Shown one piece after another: positions 25,239-32,870 of a stretch of 32,923 bases of DNA. The stretch covers positions 1-32,923 of the forward strand of contig CAMVIM010000038.1 of the NCBI GenBank assembly GCA_947167515.1. The letters are read 5' to 3'. Each line of letters begins with the position of its first letter. The stretch's first letter is position 1. Made by a program: the position numbers and the translations under genes. Under the pieces are notes generated by a model. The model saw nothing but the letters and a program-made list of their open reading frames with translations. It made no database searches and had not been told where the DNA came from. This DNA is from an uncultured Prevotellaceae bacterium (lineage in GTDB: Bacteria; Bacteroidota; Bacteroidia; Bacteroidales; Bacteroidaceae).

Positions 25239-25246
25239 CAAAATTA
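25239..25246 (-). promoter_or_regulatory. Promoter -7 box for the SurA/PpiD-like gene
   Basis: TAATTTTG on the minus strand, 108 bp before the ATG. The -33 region is poor. The remainder of the gap 25132-25459 holds pyrimidine-rich sequence and the 23-bp array. Confidence 0.5.
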
Positions 25247-25357
25247 CAAAAAAAATCTCACCCATACATGCACTTCCACAAGATTTTTTCATTTTCCTCC
25301 TCTTTTTCATGTTCTAAACCCTCTTCAACCGCCCTTCCACGACCTCCCCAACCCCTA

Positions 25358-25426
25358 CGCCACTTCCGTAATTACGTCAACGCCACTTCCGTAATTACGT
25401 CAACGTCGTTTCCGTAATTACCTTAA
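25358..25426. repeat. 23-bp tandem array, three units (CCGTAATTAC core)
   Basis: Units start at 25358, 25381 and 25404. The first two are identical, and the third differs at several positions but keeps TTCCGTAATTAC. Each unit has the palindrome GTAATTAC. A partial fourth unit starts at 25427 with CGACGTT. It lies just past the 3' end of the NhaC gene. Confidence 0.9.
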
Positions 25427-25459
25427 CGACGTTGCTTACAGAGGGGAAAGGCAACTTGA

Positions 25460-26722
25460 TTAAAGCGTAAACTTTCGGGGATAGCGGAAGAGGATTGCGA
25501 GTAGTAGGGCAATGCCAATGAGGATGGGGTAGTAGAGATGAGGAAGGATGGCTATGGGATTGAGGCTGGAGAGGCTGGCGGCGATGAGGACTTGGGCACC
25601 ATAGGGGAGGATGCCCTGAGTGAAGCAGGAAGCAGTGTCGAGGATGGAGGCGCTGCGACGTGGGTCGATGCGGAAGCGTGTGGCGATGTCTTTGGCAATA
25701 GGACCAGAGGTGATGATGGCGACGGTGTTGTTGGCCGTGCAGATGTTGACAAGGCAGGTGAGGGTAGCGATGCAGAGTTCTCCTCCGCGTTTGCCGTGAA
25801 TGTTGCGTGTGAGAGCCTTGATGATGAGGTCAATGCCTCCGTTGTGACGGATGATTTCGAGCATTCCGCCTGCCAAGATGGTCATGATGATGAGTTCAGC
25901 CATGCCCATCATGCCTTCGTTCATGGCTGCAAACCAGCCGAAGAGGTCGTATGTGCCGATGGCGATGCCGATGATGCCCGTGAGGACGATGCCGATGGCG
26001 AGCACCAAAAGCACGTTGATTCCACAGATGGCAAGGATGATGACGGCAAGATAGGGTAGGACGAGCCAGAAGTTGACGTCGCCGATGTCGGCAGGTGTGC
26101 TGACGTGCGACCCCAAAAAGTAGTAAACGATGAGCATGATGGCTGCAACGGGAGCCACGATGCGGATGTTCACGCGGAACTTGTCTTTCATGCTGCACCC
26201 TTGTGTCTGTGTCGCCACGATGGTGGTATCGCTGATGAAGGAGAGATTGTCGCCAAAGTAGGTGCCACCCACCACGAGGCCTACCATCAGGGGGATGCTG
26301 ATGTTTGACTGCATGGCGATGCCGACTGCCAACGGTGTGAGTGCGGCGATGGTGCCGCAACTGGTTCCGATGCTGAGTGAAATGAAGCAGGCGGCGAGGA
26401 ATACGCCTGGCAGGATGAACTGCTCGGGCAGATATTTCAAAGCGAGATGCACGGTGGCATCGACAGCTCCCATCGTTTTGGCTGATGCAGCGAAGGCTCC
26501 AGCGAGGATGAAGATGGCAAGCATCAGCACCATCGTCGTGTTTCCGGCTCCTCGCGCAAATACCTTGATGCGCTCATCCATCGTGCCTTTCACGGTCAGC
26601 AGGGCATACACCGAACTGACCAGAAAGGCGACGGCAATGGGTACCTTGTAGAAATCCTGCGCTATGATGCTGGTGGCAAGGTAGAGAATGAGGAAGACGA
26701 TGAGGGGTGAAAGGGCTTTCAT
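25460..26722 (-). CDS. NhaC-family Na+/H+ antiporter-like transporter
   Basis: 420 residues, highly hydrophobic, with about ten or eleven membrane helices. Family features include the SIGTSCGTIAALTPLAVGIA segment, VGGTYFGDNLSFISDTTI and the later TANNTVAIITSGPIAKDIA. NhaC relatives exchange Na+ for H+, and some, such as MleN, couple it to organic acid movement. The gene follows uxaA by 33 bp on the same strand, so here it may move a sugar acid or balance sodium during hexuronate use; this is inference. A 23-bp tandem array starts 34 bp beyond the stop. Confidence 0.85.
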   Translation of the reverse strand: MKALSPLIVFLILYLATSIIAQDFYKVPIAVAFLVSSVYALLTVKGTMDERIKVFARGAGNTTMVLMLAIFILAGAFAASAKTMGAVDATVHLALKYLPEQFILPGVFLAACFISLSIGTSCGTIAALTPLAVGIAMQSNISIPLMVGLVVGGTYFGDNLSFISDTTIVATQTQGCSMKDKFRVNIRIVAPVAAIMLIVYYFLGSHVSTPADIGDVNFWLVLPYLAVIILAICGINVLLVLAIGIVLTGIIGIAIGTYDLFGWFAAMNEGMMGMAELIIMTILAGGMLEIIRHNGGIDLIIKALTRNIHGKRGGELCIATLTCLVNICTANNTVAIITSGPIAKDIATRFRIDPRRSASILDTASCFTQGILPYGAQVLIAASLSSLNPIAILPHLYYPILIGIALLLAILFRYPRKFTL

Positions 26723-26755
26723 GTGGGGTGAGAGGTGAGTGACGGGAGGAGAGTG

Positions 26756-28294
26756 TTATAATGTCACTCCCGTCTTAAAGATGGCGATTTCTTGATAGTT
26801 CTTCTTTTCATTCCAAGTGAGTTCTCCACTTGCTATCTCGATGACTTTCTGCATGAAACGATTGAATACATCAACCATTGGTTCACCTTCTACAATCGTG
26901 CCGGCATTAAAGTCTATCCACGTGGGTTTGTTCTTGGCGAGAAGGCTGTTAGTGCTCACTTTCATGGTGGGAACGAAGGTGCCGAATGGGGTGCCTCGAC
27001 CTGTTGTGAAAAGCACGATGTGGCATCCAGAGGAGGCTAATGCTGTGGCTGCGACGAGGTCGTTGCCTGGAGCGGAAAGGAGGTTGAGACCCTTCACGGA
27101 AAGACGTTCGCCGTATGGAAGCACACCTTTCACGGCACTCTTGCCGCACTTTTGTGTGCAGCCTAGGGCTTTCTCTTCGAGCGTGGAGATGCCGCCAGCC
27201 TTGTTGCCTGGCGATGGATTTTCACCAACGGGTTCGCCATGAGAAAGGAAGTATTGCTTGAAGTCGTTGACGAGGCTGACGGTCTCTCCGAAAAGTTCAG
27301 GGGTTTCACAACGATTCATGAGGATGGTTTCTGCACCAAACATTTCAGGCACTTCTGTTAAGACGGTGGTGCCGCCTTGGCTGACGATGAAGTCGCTGAA
27401 CACACCCAAGAGGGGGTTTGCGGTGATGCCAGAAAAGCCATCGGAACCGCCACACTTCAGACCTACACGAAGTTCGGACAGCGGAATGGCTTCGCGCTTG
27501 TCCTGAGCCGCTATGGTGTAGAGCTCACGCAGTATCTTCATGCCTTCTTCCACTTCGTCGCCCTCCACTTTCTGGCTGACCATGAAGCGGATGCGCTCCT
27601 TGTCGTAGTCGCCTAAGAGCTCCTCGAACTTGTCGGGTTGATTGTTCTCGCAACCTAAGCCGACCACGAGCACAGCACCTGCATTGGGATGCAAAACGAG
27701 GTCGCGCAGCACCTTGCGAGTGTTTTCATGGTCGTCGGAGAGCTGAGAGCAGCCGTAGTTATGGGGGTAAGCCACGATGCGTAAGGGAGTTGACAGTTGG
27801 GAGTTGACAGTTGAGAGTTGAAACACCGCCTCTTGTTTGAGTCTTTCAGCCAGCTGATTGACGATGCCGTTTACACAGCCGACGGTCGGTACAATCCACA
27901 CTTCGTTGCGGATGCCCACTTCGCCATTTTTGCGACGATAACCCTGAAAGGTGAGTCGTTCCTTCGGGAACCATTCAGCATAGGCTGGATTGGTAAGCTC
28001 TTCTTTGCCGACGGGCTTGTACTCGTAGTCGAGCAGACCTGCAAGGTTGGTCTTGATGTGGTCGTGACACACCCAGTCGCCTTTCTTGTGATTCTCCTTC
28101 AGGTGGCCAATGGGATAGCCGTATTTGATGACATTCTCTCCTTCTGCAAGGTCGGCGAGGAGAATCTTGTGACCTGCGGGAACATCGTTCGTGAGGGTGA
28201 TTCGCTGTCCTTCCACCTCGATGGTTTCGCCCGCTTTGAGTGCTTCGATGGCAACTGCTACATTGTCGGCAGGATTGATTTTGATGGTTTTCAT
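26756..28294 (-). CDS. uxaA: Altronate dehydratase (UxaA family)
   Basis: 512 residues. The N-terminal SAF-like domain (about 1-95, with HKILLADLAEGENVIKYGYPIG) and the large C-terminal UxaA domain (VGCVNGIV, HNYGCSQLSDDHENTRKVL, GLKCGGSDGFSGITANPLLG, GCTQKCGKSAV) are both present. UxaA converts D-altronate to 2-keto-3-deoxygluconate in galacturonate breakdown, using an iron cofactor. Residues 159-169 (QLSTVNSQLST) are encoded by five 7-bp repeats inserted in a poorly conserved loop; the frame stays open. It follows an AraC regulator by 14 bp and precedes the NhaC gene. uxaB and uxaC are not in the window. A galactarate-type dehydratase is an alternative. Confidence 0.9.
   Translation of the reverse strand: MKTIKINPADNVAVAIEALKAGETIEVEGQRITLTNDVPAGHKILLADLAEGENVIKYGYPIGHLKENHKKGDWVCHDHIKTNLAGLLDYEYKPVGKEELTNPAYAEWFPKERLTFQGYRRKNGEVGIRNEVWIVPTVGCVNGIVNQLAERLKQEAVFQLSTVNSQLSTPLRIVAYPHNYGCSQLSDDHENTRKVLRDLVLHPNAGAVLVVGLGCENNQPDKFEELLGDYDKERIRFMVSQKVEGDEVEEGMKILRELYTIAAQDKREAIPLSELRVGLKCGGSDGFSGITANPLLGVFSDFIVSQGGTTVLTEVPEMFGAETILMNRCETPELFGETVSLVNDFKQYFLSHGEPVGENPSPGNKAGGISTLEEKALGCTQKCGKSAVKGVLPYGERLSVKGLNLLSAPGNDLVAATALASSGCHIVLFTTGRGTPFGTFVPTMKVSTNSLLAKNKPTWIDFNAGTIVEGEPMVDVFNRFMQKVIEIASGELTWNEKKNYQEIAIFKTGVTL
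27786..27820 (-). repeat. 7-bp tandem repeat inside uxaA (CAACTNN x 5)
   Basis: On the coding strand five units CAACTCT, CAACTGT, CAACTCC, CAACTGT and CAACTCC lie head to tail. Loss or gain of one unit would shift the frame. Similar CAACTCTCAACT strings occur, from memory, between genes in Bacteroidales. Confidence 0.93.
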
Positions 28295-28308
28295 TGTATG
28301 GTATGATG

Positions 28309-29211
28309 TTAGAGTGCTTTGTATTCTTTAGGCGTATAACCCGTGTGTTGTTTGAAATATTTGGCAAAGAAACTTTGATTGGCGAAGTTGAGCTTGTTGC
28401 TTACGTCCTTGATGGAAACTCCTTCTGTTCGCAGCATGGTCTTGGCTTCGAGCACTACATACTGGTTAATCCACTCGGAGGCGTATTTACCGCTGACTGT
28501 ATGAACCACCGTGGAGAGGTACTTGGGCGATACACAAAGTTTGTCGGCATAGAAAGCGATGTTTCGGTTGATGATATAGTGTTCCTTCACCACAGCCATA
28601 AACTGCATGAAGAGCGTTTCCTTGCGTCCTGTCGGATGGTGTTCCACTTGCCTCCCTATATCTTTGACAAAACTATGGAAGATGTTGCATTGCATGATTC
28701 TTAGGTAGGCTCTTGCCACGTCTTCCATGTAGTTGAAGTCTTTCTGTTGCAGCTTCTTCTTCAAGGCTTTATACAGGGTGATGTTCTCTTCCAATTCTGT
28801 AGCGGAAGGACGGTGTATGGGATTTTCTTTCAGCTTTCTGCCAAACTCTATGCCTGTCTTGACGTCGCCTGTGAAACGGGCGAAATCGGGCGAAATAGCC
28901 AGAAATATGCATTTGCTTCCTTTCTCGATGTTCTTCATCTGGAAAAAGCTGCCAGGGAGAATAAGTGCCATGCACCCATCGGTGAGAGTGTAGTCGTTGA
29001 GGTCAATTTTCATTTCCACCTTACCCGAAAGGCAGATGATGTTGACACTCATGGTCACCTGTACAGGAAACATGGAGTGCTGATGGCCATCTTCCTCAAT
29101 CCTGTTTTCGTCAATGTTGTCTGTCATCACCAGTTGACCTGGTAGCTGGACAAATCTCTCGTCGGTCGGGAAATGAGAGAAATCCACTTTGATAATTTCT
29201 GGTACACTCAT
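28309..29211 (-). CDS. AraC-family transcriptional regulator
   Basis: 300 residues. The N-terminal half (to about 180) is a cupin-like sensor (VEMKIDLNDYTLTDGCMALILPG). The C-terminal 100 residues are an AraC DNA-binding domain with two helix-turn-helix units: FYADKLCVSPKYLSTVVHTVSG and IKDVSNKLNFANQSFFAKYFKQHTGYTPKEYK. It ends 14 bp before uxaA, so it probably controls that operon, with a sugar acid as likely signal; this is inferred from position only. A -7 box lies 22 bp upstream of the ATG. The TGA-free start MSVPEII is kept since the box lies just before it. Confidence 0.92.
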   Translation of the reverse strand: MSVPEIIKVDFSHFPTDERFVQLPGQLVMTDNIDENRIEEDGHQHSMFPVQVTMSVNIICLSGKVEMKIDLNDYTLTDGCMALILPGSFFQMKNIEKGSKCIFLAISPDFARFTGDVKTGIEFGRKLKENPIHRPSATELEENITLYKALKKKLQQKDFNYMEDVARAYLRIMQCNIFHSFVKDIGRQVEHHPTGRKETLFMQFMAVVKEHYIINRNIAFYADKLCVSPKYLSTVVHTVSGKYASEWINQYVVLEAKTMLRTEGVSIKDVSNKLNFANQSFFAKYFKQHTGYTPKEYKAL

Positions 29212-29233
29212 GGAGCATTGTTCTATTTGTCGG

Positions 29234-29241
29234 CAAATTTA
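29234..29241 (-). promoter_or_regulatory. Promoter -7 box for the AraC-uxaA-NhaC operon
   Basis: TAAATTTG on the minus strand matches TAnnTTTG, 22 bp before the AraC ATG and just past the terminator of the preceding gene. No -33 TTTG is visible. Confidence 0.5.
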
Positions 29242-29256
29242 CGTAAAAGGAATAAA

Positions 29257-29290
29257 AAAACGGGAGAATCTTGTAATTTTCTCCCGTTTT
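29257..29290 (-). terminator. Terminator after the 163-residue secreted protein gene
   Basis: A 12-bp perfect stem (29257-29268 with 29279-29290) with a 10-base loop is flanked by A7 on the left, which reads as T7 leftward. Confidence 0.85.
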
Positions 29291-29325
29291 AGTGGTTGTT
29301 TTTATGCTTTTTACATGCCTTTTAC

Positions 29326-29817
29326 TTATTTCAGGGCTGCTTTTGCCAACGTTGTTGCCTGATCGTATGCTTTTTCCCAATCGGTGTCGAGGCAGAACGG
29401 AGTCATGGTGGTTTTGTCGTTCACATAGCAGTTCACCTTCTCCTTGTCGTTGTCCTTAAACATGGGATTGAACTTGCTGGCATCGGTGTAGATTTTCAGA
29501 ATCTCTGTGCGCTTGGCTGGTGAGATGTTGCGAGCCTTTTCCAGATTCACCTGAAAGTCTGTGACGAATGAGGTCAAGTTGACAGCCTGACTGTCGAAGA
29601 AATAAGTGTCTTTCTTCAAGCCACGCTTCTGCACCATCATGGCCAGATAGTTGAGTGCAGTCACCTTGAACTGGTTGATTTGGATTTCTTCGTCAGAAGC
29701 CTTGGGGTCGTTGACCACCTTTTCTGCACTTTCACGTACAGTCTTGTAGAGGCTCTGGGCCTGGATGCTTGCTACTGATGCAATCAGCACAAACAAAGAG
29801 AGAATAACTTTTTTCAT
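29326..29817 (-). CDS. Secreted protein of unknown function
   Basis: 163 residues. A signal peptide (KKVILSLFVLIASVASIQAQ) is followed by a mostly helical, soluble domain of about 140 residues (SAEKVVNDPKASDEEIQINQFKVTALNYLAMMVQKR, FFDSQAVNLTSFVTDFQVNLEKAR). Two cysteines (in VNCYVND and FCLDTDWEKAY) may form a disulfide. I do not recognise a named domain; small proteins of this look are frequent in Prevotella and Bacteroides. The gene has its own -7 box and terminator, so it is expressed alone. Intact frame and signal peptide make it a real gene. Confidence 0.8.
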   Translation of the reverse strand: MKKVILSLFVLIASVASIQAQSLYKTVRESAEKVVNDPKASDEEIQINQFKVTALNYLAMMVQKRGLKKDTYFFDSQAVNLTSFVTDFQVNLEKARNISPAKRTEILKIYTDASKFNPMFKDNDKEKVNCYVNDKTTMTPFCLDTDWEKAYDQATTLAKAALK

Positions 29818-29863
29818 ATTTTTTTGTTTACGTTTTTTTTTGACTTTATCAATTTCGATGATG

Positions 29864-29871
29864 CAAAGTTA
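29864..29871 (-). promoter_or_regulatory. Promoter -7 box for the 163-residue secreted protein gene
   Basis: TAACTTTG on the minus strand, 47 bp before the ATG at 29817. No clear -33 box. Confidence 0.5.
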
Positions 29872-29938
29872 CTCTTTATCCATTGATTTATTAAAAAGAA
29901 CGGCTTCTAAATCTCTTTTTCTTAATGATGTTTAACAT

Positions 29939-31030
29939 TTACTGACCTGCAAACTCGCTGATTTCGTAATTATTGGCAACAGCTAAGCGTGCACAATTCT
30001 GCAAAAGGCGGCGGTTGGAGTTGTTCACGGCTCCAGTTTCGTTACTCTTTCCGTAGATGGTGATGTCATCTCTGAGGTTGCGAGTAAGGCAAGGCGCGAT
30101 GATACTCTCGAAGAATGTGCATGCCAAGAGGTAGCGTCCGGAATAGAGGTTGATGTGCAACCCGTCGCGGGTCAGTTCGTTGTCCACATTCAGCGCAGCC
30201 ACGCTTCGTGCGTTCTGCACAGCCGTCCCACATGGGATAATGACATCGATTCCTGTTGTCGCTTTCATTTTTTTGACAGAGTTGCAGATGTTCTTCCACA
30301 TATTGACTGGTGTCTTGTATTTGCCAATATTCTTGTGGTTGGAGGCATAAGACCATGTCTGGTTGAAGGCGAAAGTGGTTCGAGAGGCAATCTTGGTGAC
30401 GTTGTAGGCTTGGATCAGTTTGGCCAGATAAGGTTCGTAGGTGTTGGCATCACCCGATTCGAGCGAGTATTGCTGAAACACCACAACATCGTAGGAATAG
30501 CGACGCATCACATCATTGATGCTGGTGGCCTTTTCTATCTGCTGGACGCCGAGCATGTTGTAGCGGTATAGTTCATAGACCTTTTCCCCACTTTTGAAGT
30601 ACTCATAGTGCTGCTTGATGGAGCACCCGCCCTTGTAAAGCACATAAACATTCACATTGGCGATGCCCAGCGAGTTGAGAATCTCTGGCAGGGCGGCACT
30701 CGTGTCGATGGAGAACGAATTGCCGATGAAGAGCACATCCAGCTTCGTGGGCAGATAGGGCAGGGGTGGATTGCAGAAATAGCCGCACACAGAAGTCGTC
30801 GCTTTCTTGTCCTCCTCCACTATCATCTTCTTGTCCGCTGCCGCCGTCTTTTTGTCCGTCGAAGCAGGTTTCTTGTCGGTCGCAGTTGGTTTCGGTGCCG
30901 TCGCCTTCGGTGTCGTTGTCACCACAGGCTTCTTCACCGCCGTCGTCTTGTTCTGCGCAATCTTGTTCGTCTGCGCCATGCCCAGCATGCTGACGCACAC
31001 CAGAGCCATCATCCATATCAATTTTTTCAT
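29939..31030 (-). CDS. Secreted DUF4886 SGNH-hydrolase-like protein
   Basis: 363 residues. A signal peptide (LIWMMALVCVSMLGMAQ) is followed by a low-complexity linker of Lys, Thr, Ala and Pro (about 22-80: KKPVVTTTPKATAPKPTATD and KK-rich repeats). The DUF4886 domain (about 95-345) has the SGNH block I motif LFIGNSFSID with the putative nucleophile Ser105 and a late block V-like RDGLHINLYSGRY, where Asp and His would complete a triad. SGNH relatives are esterases or deacetylases of carbohydrates. Substrate is unknown, and no polysaccharide locus is adjacent. The gene has its own -7 box, and no strong terminator follows it. Confidence 0.85.
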   Translation of the reverse strand: MKKLIWMMALVCVSMLGMAQTNKIAQNKTTAVKKPVVTTTPKATAPKPTATDKKPASTDKKTAAADKKMIVEEDKKATTSVCGYFCNPPLPYLPTKLDVLFIGNSFSIDTSAALPEILNSLGIANVNVYVLYKGGCSIKQHYEYFKSGEKVYELYRYNMLGVQQIEKATSINDVMRRYSYDVVVFQQYSLESGDANTYEPYLAKLIQAYNVTKIASRTTFAFNQTWSYASNHKNIGKYKTPVNMWKNICNSVKKMKATTGIDVIIPCGTAVQNARSVAALNVDNELTRDGLHINLYSGRYLLACTFFESIIAPCLTRNLRDDITIYGKSNETGAVNNSNRRLLQNCARLAVANNYEISEFAGQ

Positions 31031-31059
31031 ATCTTATTTTCTGTTTTGTTTTCCGGCTG

Positions 31060-31067
31060 CAAAAGTA
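31060..31067 (-). promoter_or_regulatory. Promoter -7 box for the DUF4886 gene
   Basis: TACTTTTG on the minus strand, 30 bp before the ATG. The first unit of the 23-bp array (31089) falls where the -33 region is expected. Confidence 0.55.
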
Positions 31068-31088
31068 CGACTTTTTTCACAAATAATC

Positions 31089-31211
31089 TTACGACGAAAC
31101 CGATTTTTTCTTCACGGCATGACCTCATTTCCCTTTACGACGTAACCCCTTTGAGCCTTACGTCGCTAAGCTCACGAGCCTAACGACGTAACCCTCGCGA
31201 GCTTTACGACG
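31089..31211. repeat. 23-bp period array, six units (TTACGACG core)
   Basis: The core TTACGACG or a variant recurs at 31089, 31112 (degenerate TCACGGCA), 31135, 31158 (TTACGTCG), 31181 (TAACGACG) and 31204, always 23 bp apart. Two copies extend into the near-palindrome ACGACGTAAC. Sequence between cores is poorly conserved. It lies directly upstream of the DUF4886 promoter. Confidence 0.85.
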
Positions 31212-31254
31212 GTCGGCACGGAGTGCCTTTGACATATCATTCCGATGACAATAA

Positions 31255-31300
31255 GAACACCGCCCGCAACCTCTTAGGCTGCGAGCGGTGTTCGATTTTT
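31255..31300 (+). terminator. Hairpin with T-run between DUF4886 and BspA genes
   Basis: GAACACCGC (31255-31263) pairs with GCGGTGTTC (31285-31293), with further inner pairing, and T7 follows on the plus strand. Known genes here read leftward, so it would act mainly on an unidentified rightward RNA. Leftward it is only a weak terminator for the BspA gene. Confidence 0.5.
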
Positions 31301-31323
31301 TTCACAAGCCCTCTTTGCGAGCG

Positions 31324-31430
31324 ATTAAACAGATTTTGCAGATTTCGCTGATTATTTTGTGGATTCAATCTGATTGGGGTGAGCCGCAGGCTCTTCATCT
31401 GATCAATCTGTTTAATAGCTCCGAAGGAGC
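31324..31430. repeat. Nested inverted repeat, possible miniature interspersed element
   Basis: Perfect 12-bp ends ATTAAACAGATT (31324-31335) and AATCTGTTTAAT (31405-31416) enclose several AGATT-type words and a small hairpin GAGCCGCAGGCTC (31381-31393). A second hairpin GCTCCGAAGGAGC (31418-31430) with T7 follows. No gene is seen in 31221-31438. Confidence 0.6.
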
Positions 31431-31438
31431 ATGTTTTT

Positions 31439-32860
31439 TTACTTCACAAGAACTTTCCTGGTCTTGCCATCTGAATAGCGGATGATGTTCACACCTTTCT
31501 GAGGAGTTGTGATTTGTTGTCCGTTTATGTTATAACGAAGGGCTTGCACAGGTGATTCCTCGGTTTCCTTACAAGAGATTCCTCCGATGGTTGTAACCAT
31601 GTCTTCCAGGTCTTTATTTGCTGCCAAATTTTCGTTATCCACAAATCCCCAGTGTGTGTTTCTCTTCCCTGCAAGGAGGACACCATGCTCTGAATTTTCC
31701 ATTGTAATGGAAGACACTTTATCTGTCAAAGCCAAGCTTTCTCCGCCTTCCGATGGCACAACAAACTTCTTCGCCCCAATATTGTACAGGAATGTTTGCC
31801 CATTTCTCTCCAACGTCTGCCAATTGTGATATGGGTTGTTCTCATCAATACCATTTACAGGAACATCCGTACGAAGTTCATCATTCACGGGGTCATACAC
31901 CGTGTATCCAAAATTCGAAGTGTTCATCAAAGTGTATACTTTCTTAGCAGACAATTCTTCTGTTGTTGTTGTCAATTCGCGAATGTTGATAAATGTGTAC
32001 CACCAATCCCCAAAGGCATACGCCTCCCATGCGTTTGTAGGCACATATAACACTCCATGATTTATTGTTTTCCCGTTAAACACAGAACTTCCTCCCCATG
32101 AAGATGGCGTTTCACTTTGCACGACAACGCTCTTCAAAAGAGAGGTACGAAAGGCATTTGCTCCGATATATGTAATACTACTTGGAAGAGTCAAAGACTC
32201 TATCGAATTACATCCGTAGAAAGCTTGTTGACCGATGGATGTAACCCCATCAGGAATTGTCAGAGATTTTATAGACTGACATCCATAAAAGGCAAAATCA
32301 CGAATAGTAGTAACATTCTTCGGTATTATCAAGTCTACGATTTTCTCATCGTTCAGATAGATATCCTTCGTGTTATAAAAAAGGCTGTTTTTATTACCTG
32401 AATCTGTGTAATCTTTATCGCATGTTATATTCAGCCAATCCTCTAAATTAGAAATATATACATTCTTTAAACGATCACAGCCACGGATAGGATCCTGACC
32501 CGAAAGGGTAATTTTGCCCAGAAGAGTCATGTCTTTCAGATGGTCACAACCCGTAAAAGCGAATGTCTTTATTATTTTCACTGTACTTGGTATTGTGACA
32601 GAAGTTAATGCCTGACAAGATTCGAAGGCACTCGGGCCAATCGATACCACCGCTCTCTTTACGCTTGGCGTCACTTCCACGGAGTCTGGAATCACCACGC
32701 TGCCCAAATAATGAACTCTTGGCGAAGATGTAATCTCTTTATAAGTCACTTCTAAACCTCCATCAACATAATTGTAATAAATCATTACACCTTCTTCGTT
32801 CTCAACAGCAAGTTGATAATCATAGGCCCACGCCTTAATGCTAGTCGTGCTCAGAAGCAC
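31439..32860 (-). CDS. BspA-like leucine-rich-repeat surface protein, 5' end disturbed
   Basis: About 473 residues from the GTG at 32860. It has LRR_5 repeats of about 23 residues typical of BspA (FYGCQSIKSLTIPDGVTSIG, AFYGCNSIESLTLPSSITYIG, AFESCQALTSVTIPSTVKII), a middle region without clear family (about 290-430), and a C-terminal tail LRYNINGQQITTPQKG with SDGKTRKVLVK like type-9 secretion tails of Prevotella. BspA proteins bind host matrix proteins or other bacteria. The signal peptide appears to continue upstream in frame (RRTHVILYVLL, then STTSIKAWA) to a TGA at 32888-32890 with no ATG; that part lies in a 29-bp repeat. The GTG start gives a signal without a basic n-region. The gene may be damaged or use a rare start. 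Confidence 0.8.
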   Translation of the reverse strand: MLLSTTSIKAWAYDYQLAVENEEGVMIYYNYVDGGLEVTYKEITSSPRVHYLGSVVIPDSVEVTPSVKRAVVSIGPSAFESCQALTSVTIPSTVKIIKTFAFTGCDHLKDMTLLGKITLSGQDPIRGCDRLKNVYISNLEDWLNITCDKDYTDSGNKNSLFYNTKDIYLNDEKIVDLIIPKNVTTIRDFAFYGCQSIKSLTIPDGVTSIGQQAFYGCNSIESLTLPSSITYIGANAFRTSLLKSVVVQSETPSSWGGSSVFNGKTINHGVLYVPTNAWEAYAFGDWWYTFINIRELTTTTEELSAKKVYTLMNTSNFGYTVYDPVNDELRTDVPVNGIDENNPYHNWQTLERNGQTFLYNIGAKKFVVPSEGGESLALTDKVSSITMENSEHGVLLAGKRNTHWGFVDNENLAANKDLEDMVTTIGGISCKETEESPVQALRYNINGQQITTPQKGVNIIRYSDGKTRKVLVK

Positions 32861-32870
32861 ATATAATATA

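Noticed and set aside
31439-32860. Reading the BspA-like gene as a full pseudogene
   Set aside because: The frame is intact over 473 codons with conserved LRR units and sorting tail; only the start is in doubt.
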